This document shows, in pieces, positions 60,914-64,000 of a stretch of DNA of 64,000 bases. Every line of letters starts with the position of its first letter. Position 1 is the first letter of the stretch. The translations under genes were made by a program, and so were the position numbers. The stretch spans positions 3,162,001-3,226,000 of the forward strand of contig NZ_LT907988.1 of the NCBI RefSeq assembly GCF_900089455.2, written 5' to 3'. This DNA is from Orrella dioscoreae (GTDB taxonomy: Bacteria > Pseudomonadota > Gammaproteobacteria > Burkholderiales > Burkholderiaceae_B). The notes beneath the pieces are model-generated. The model did no database searches and had not been told where the DNA came from. It saw only the letters and a list, made by a program, of their open reading frames with translations.

Positions 60914-61444
60914 ATGAGTATCGACTGGAGTGCGTTGTTCGGACTGCAGGCCGGCCCCGCCGAGATGTTCATCCGGGGCACGGCGATCTACTGGTTCATC
61001 TTCGTGCTGCTGCGCCTGGCGGGCCGACGAGACATCGGCTCGCTGGGCGTGGCCGACCTGCTGGTCCTGCTGCTGGTGGCGGATGCCGCCGGCAGCGCCA
61101 TGGCCGGCCAATCCACGTCCATCACGGACGGCATGCTCGTCGTGGCGGCACTCATCTTCTGGAGCGTCGCCATCGATCGCATCGGATTCTTTTTCCCCGC
61201 CACCCGTCGTTATCTTGAACCCGGCCGGGTCCGGCTGATCCATCGGGGCGTGCTGCAGCGCCGCGGCATGCGCCGGGAGTTCATCACCGAAGCCGAGCTG
61301 ATGGCAGAGTTGCGCCTGGCCGGCCTGGAGCGGGTGGAGCAGGTCAAGGAGGCCTACGTCGAGTCGGACGGCAAGATCAGCATTATCCGATCCCCCGGAC
61401 ACGAGGCCCCTCGCCGCCATGGCAAGGAGGACAAGGGCGTCTGA
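60914..61444 (+). CDS. DUF421 family membrane protein (YetF-like)
   Basis: 176 residues. Three TM helices (about 18-38, 45-65, 72-92; GTAIYWFIFVLLRLAGRRDIGSLGVADLLV) are followed by the cytoplasmic DUF421/YdfR domain (LIHRGVLQRRGMRREFITEAELMAELRLAGLERVEQVKEAYVESDGKISII). The function is uncertain. It starts 14 bases after the DUF892 remnant and probably shares its transcript. Confidence 0.88.
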   Translation: MSIDWSALFGLQAGPAEMFIRGTAIYWFIFVLLRLAGRRDIGSLGVADLLVLLLVADAAGSAMAGQSTSITDGMLVVAALIFWSVAIDRIGFFFPATRRYLEPGRVRLIHRGVLQRRGMRREFITEAELMAELRLAGLERVEQVKEAYVESDGKISIIRSPGHEAPRRHGKEDKGV

Positions 61445-61466
61445 AGCAGGCGCCCTCGTCTTTCCC

Positions 61467-61799
61467 TCATTGTTTCCTGTCGCGCCCGCCCGTGCGATTG
61501 TCCACGGGCGGCGCTTCCGGCGTCTGCCGGCCCGGGTCCCGCACTTCCTCGGGTTCGACGCCTGGCGGCAGTTTGATCTTCGCGGGCGCCGCATTCGGGT
61601 CCTCGGGACGCTCGTTCAGGGAACGCGCGCGCGGCGTGGCGGCGGGCACCTTCGCGCCACGGCCGGCTGCATCCACCGCGCGACGTTCGCTCAGCGGCAC
61701 GGCCACGCCGTCCTGCGTGTCTGCCTCGTCCTGCGGTACGCCTTCTGCATTCGTCGACTTGCCCGGCGCGGGCCTGACCTGCTCGTCCTGTTTGCTCAT
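61467..61799 (-). CDS. small hydrophilic protein of unknown function
   Basis: 110 residues after AGGAGACCGCC. The sequence (MSKQDEQVRPAPGKSTNAEG, and later KIKLPPGVEPEEVRDPGRQ) is Pro-, Arg- and Glu-rich with no predicted globular core, so it may be disordered. I do not recognise it. It is convergent with the DUF421 gene. Confidence 0.55.
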   Translation of the reverse strand: MSKQDEQVRPAPGKSTNAEGVPQDEADTQDGVAVPLSERRAVDAAGRGAKVPAATPRARSLNERPEDPNAAPAKIKLPPGVEPEEVRDPGRQTPEAPPVDNRTGGRDRKQ

Positions 61800-62201
61800 G
61801 GCGGTCTCCTGTCTAGGGTGACGTTTCACTCTATCAGCGAGACGCCGCCACGCCCACGGCGTTTGCCAATCCCTACTTCCCGTCACACGCGCGTGACGCG
61901 CCCGATTCCCACGCCCCCCGGCAGGCGCCAAATCAGTGCAACCGCGACATTTTTTCCTCAGGGTTTATCTGGATCACGCCTGCGGCGCGCAAGCAGACCC
62001 CGCTCCGACAGCACCCTGTAATGCTTTGATACGGCGGCATTTTTTCAGTGTGCGCAAGGGTTTGCACCAATATGGACCGCGCTGAATGCACTATGTCGAC
62101 AGTATTGATTTTTCAAAAGCAGGGGATCAAACTGCGCTCGACGTCATGCAAACCCGGCGGAAAAGACTGGGCGAAACAATCAATCAAGGGCTTATCTCAC
62201 G
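61800..62201. other. gap before the TRAP transporter genes
   Basis: 402 bases. From about 62030 it becomes AT-richer, as expected for the promoter of the TRAP operon. GTGCGCAAGGGTTTGCAC (62051-62068) is a near-palindrome that could be an operator. No gene was found. Confidence 0.35.
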
Positions 62202-62825
62202 ATGCATGCTCCCTCCTCCCCCACCTCGGCGAATCCGCTGGTGCGTGGCCTCGTGGCGCTGTCGGAAAAACTGCTGGTGCTGGAGCGCCGGCTGATCCTG
62301 GCGCTGATGACGCTGCTGCTGGCGCTCATCCTCCTGAACATCACCACCCGCTACGCCGGCACGCCCATCTATTGGGTGGACGAAGCGTCGGTCTACAGCA
62401 TCGTGTGGCTGACCTTCATCGGCGCATCGGCCATGACCCGCCTGCGCCTGGACTTCGCGGTGACCCTGCTGACCGACAAGCTGTCGGCCGCCTGGGCCCA
62501 GCGCATGAAGACCCTGTCGGCCACCATCGTGGTCGGCTTCGGCGTGGCGCTGGCGGCCATGTGCTTCTCGTGGATGGATCCGATCGGCCTGGCCCGGGTC
62601 GGCTTCGACGCCGCCGAACTCGGCGCCACCACCTTCAACTTCCTCTATACCGAGCGCACGCAGACGCTGAACTGGCCGACCTGGATCTTCTACCTGATCC
62701 TGCCGATCTTCTCCGTGTTCCTCACCATCCACGGCATCGCCAACCTGCTCGAGAACGCCGGCCTCATCGCCCCCGTCACGCGCAAGGACTTCAGCAGCAA
62801 CGACTCGGCAGAAGGAATCGCCTGA
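62202..62825 (+). CDS. TRAP transporter small permease (DctQ-like)
   Basis: 207 residues, four TM helices with typical DctQ motifs (LLLALILLNITTRYAGTPIYWVDEAS, VWLTFIGASAMTRLRLDFAV). It pairs with the large subunit DctM, which starts two bases after its stop. Small subunits anchor the substrate-delivering DctP to the membrane complex. The DctP gene is not upstream and may lie beyond the window. Confidence 0.88.
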   Translation: MHAPSSPTSANPLVRGLVALSEKLLVLERRLILALMTLLLALILLNITTRYAGTPIYWVDEASVYSIVWLTFIGASAMTRLRLDFAVTLLTDKLSAAWAQRMKTLSATIVVGFGVALAAMCFSWMDPIGLARVGFDAAELGATTFNFLYTERTQTLNWPTWIFYLILPIFSVFLTIHGIANLLENAGLIAPVTRKDFSSNDSAEGIA

Positions 62826-62827
62826 TC

Positions 62828-64000
62828 ATGATTACCGCGGCAGGTTTCCTCCTCCTGATGTTCGTGGGCGTGCCCATCGGCCTGTGCCTGTGCCTGGCCG
62901 GCGTCATCTACATCCTCGCCATCGACAGCCCCGTCCTGTTCCAGACCTTCCCGGTGCAGATGTTCACCGCGGTCGACAGCTACGGCCTGATCGCCATTCC
63001 GCTCTTCATCCTGATCGGCGAAGTCATGAACGGCGGCGGCATCACGCACCGCATCGTGGCCATGGCCATGGCCTTCGTGGGCGCCATGCGCGGCGGCCTG
63101 GCCTACGTGAACATCCTCGCCAACATGTTCGTGGCCTCGATCCTGGGCTCGGCCACCGCGCAGGTCGCGGTGATGTCGCAGATCATGACGCCGCAGATGC
63201 ACCGCAAGGGCTACGACCTGCCCTTCGCGGCCGGTCTCACGGCCTATGCGGGCATGCTGGGCTCCATCACGCCGCCTTCCATCATGCTGATCGTCTACAG
63301 CGTGCTGGCCCAGGTCGCCGTCAGCGACATGATGCTGGCCGGCCTGCTGCCCGGCCTCGCGCTGGTGGTGCTGTTCTGCATCCTGACCGCGCTGCTGGGT
63401 TTCGTGCACCAGTACCCCATGGGCGACAAGCTGCCCTGGCGTGAACGCGTGCGCATCATCCTGGGCAGCATCCCCACGCTGATCATCCCCATCGTCATCG
63501 TCGGCTCCATCATCACCGGCGTGGCCAACCCCACCGAGGCCGCGGCCGTGGGCGCCGTCATCGCCATCCTGATCGGACGCTTCTGGACCCGCGAGCTCAA
63601 GTTCTCGATGCTGCCGCAGATGCTGACGCGCGCGGGCATCTTCTCCGGGATCATCCTGTTCCTGGTGGCCGCGGCCGGCGTGTTCTCGTGGGTGCTGATC
63701 TTCGGCAAGGTGCCTCACCTGGTGGCCACCTGGCTGCAGCAAGTCGCCACGGGCCCCATCAGCTTCATGCTGCTGACCAACCTGTTGCTGCTGCTCATCG
63801 GCACCGTGATCGACGGCATTCCCGGCCTGATCATGACCGTGCCCATCCTGCTGCCCATCGCCACCGACATCTACGGCATCGATCCCCGCCACTTCGGCGT
63901 GGTGGTCACGGTCAACCTGGTGCTGGGCCTGCTCTCGCCGCCCGTCGGCCTGTGCCTGTTCATCGCGTCGGCGGTCACGGGGGCCAACGTGGGCAAGATA
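62828..64000 (+). CDS. TRAP transporter large permease (DctM-like), cut by window edge
   Basis: 391 residues are visible, reading open to the last base. MITAAGFLLLMFVGVPIGL opens the family's first helix, and GGGITHRIVAMAMAFVGAMRGGLAYVNILANMFVASILGSATAQVAV and the GMLGSITPPS motif identify DctM. Such subunits move small organic acids or sialic-acid-like substrates with Na+. The final residues ANVGKI are close to the end of a normal member of about 425. Confidence 0.92.
   Translation, partial: MITAAGFLLLMFVGVPIGLCLCLAGVIYILAIDSPVLFQTFPVQMFTAVDSYGLIAIPLFILIGEVMNGGGITHRIVAMAMAFVGAMRGGLAYVNILANMFVASILGSATAQVAVMSQIMTPQMHRKGYDLPFAAGLTAYAGMLGSITPPSIMLIVYSVLAQVAVSDMMLAGLLPGLALVVLFCILTALLGFVHQYPMGDKLPWRERVRIILGSIPTLIIPIVIVGSIITGVANPTEAAAVGAVIAILIGRFWTRELKFSMLPQMLTRAGIFSGIILFLVAAAGVFSWVLIFGKVPHLVATWLQQVATGPISFMLLTNLLLLLIGTVIDGIPGLIMTVPILLPIATDIYGIDPRHFGVVVTVNLVLGLLSPPVGLCLFIASAVTGANVGKI

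Overview
This is GC-rich, gene-dense bacterial chromosome of the beta-proteobacterial family Alcaligenaceae (Bordetella/Achromobacter type). The evidence is an EarP/EF-P pair with the modified Arg32, Burkholderiales families of unknown function (DUF2863, DUF2968, DUF3613), a Bug/TctC-type binding protein, an Omp32-like porin and many small co-directional operons with 1-4 bp overlaps. I saw no rRNA, tRNA, CRISPR array or replication origin. No IS element was seen, only traces: a serine recombinase next to an internally deleted DUF1016 nuclease gene.

Layout. 1-6280: end of an extradiol dioxygenase-like gene, then translation and polyamine genes (DUF2863, earP, efp, speG), a TetR regulator, and DUF1178 and DUF2968 proteins. 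6420-21064 (minus strand): a complete Tad/Flp pilus locus, read flp, tadV, two tadE-like minor pilins, rcpC, rcpA, tadZ, tadA, tadB, tadC, tadD, a DUF3613 protein, tadG. It is preceded by a MHYT-domain membrane protein and followed by a sigma-54 activator. 21467-25821 (plus strand): a two-partner-secretion translocator (TpsB) without a recognisable TpsA, then a Gly-rich tandem-repeat lipoprotein with a MarR regulator downstream. The lipoprotein has a convincing sigma-54 promoter and palindromic sites upstream, which ties it, by inference, to the activator at the far end of the pilus locus. 25960-28018: degenerate and mobile-element-like DNA.

28083-34563: a YejABEF-type oligopeptide ABC importer with an unusual C-terminal membrane helix on the binding lipoprotein. 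34640-36375: a thermonuclease-like protein and CorA. 36605-39989: inorganic and organic sulfur genes (exported rhodanese, YeeE/YedE thiosulfate transporter, molybdopterin-binding Mop, SsuE-type FMN reductase). 40346-41017: an orphan response regulator. 41071-41992: a large imperfect inverted repeat (two arms of about 415 bp) whose internal hairpins differ by compensatory changes. This is the most puzzling structure in the window.

42282-46929: a fatty-acid operon (thiolase, FadB/FadJ-type fusion, FadL). 46982-49331: a Fur-family paralogue without the usual CxxC, the ohr/ohrR peroxide pair and a LysE exporter. 49383-55784: a catabolic cluster (porin, TIM-barrel isomerase, DUF993, Gfo/Idh/MocA oxidoreductase, TctC-type binding protein) with a TetR regulator and two matching TTCACCA-type operators. 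One operator covers that regulator's own -10 box and start codon. 55855-58821: a bile-acid-type symporter with an intrinsic terminator in its leader, a divergent LysR regulator and an EamA exporter. 59185-61799: Rnk/GreA-like protein and small stress-associated proteins, including a 32-codon remnant of a DUF892 gene. 62202-end: the small and (cut) large membrane subunits of a TRAP transporter.
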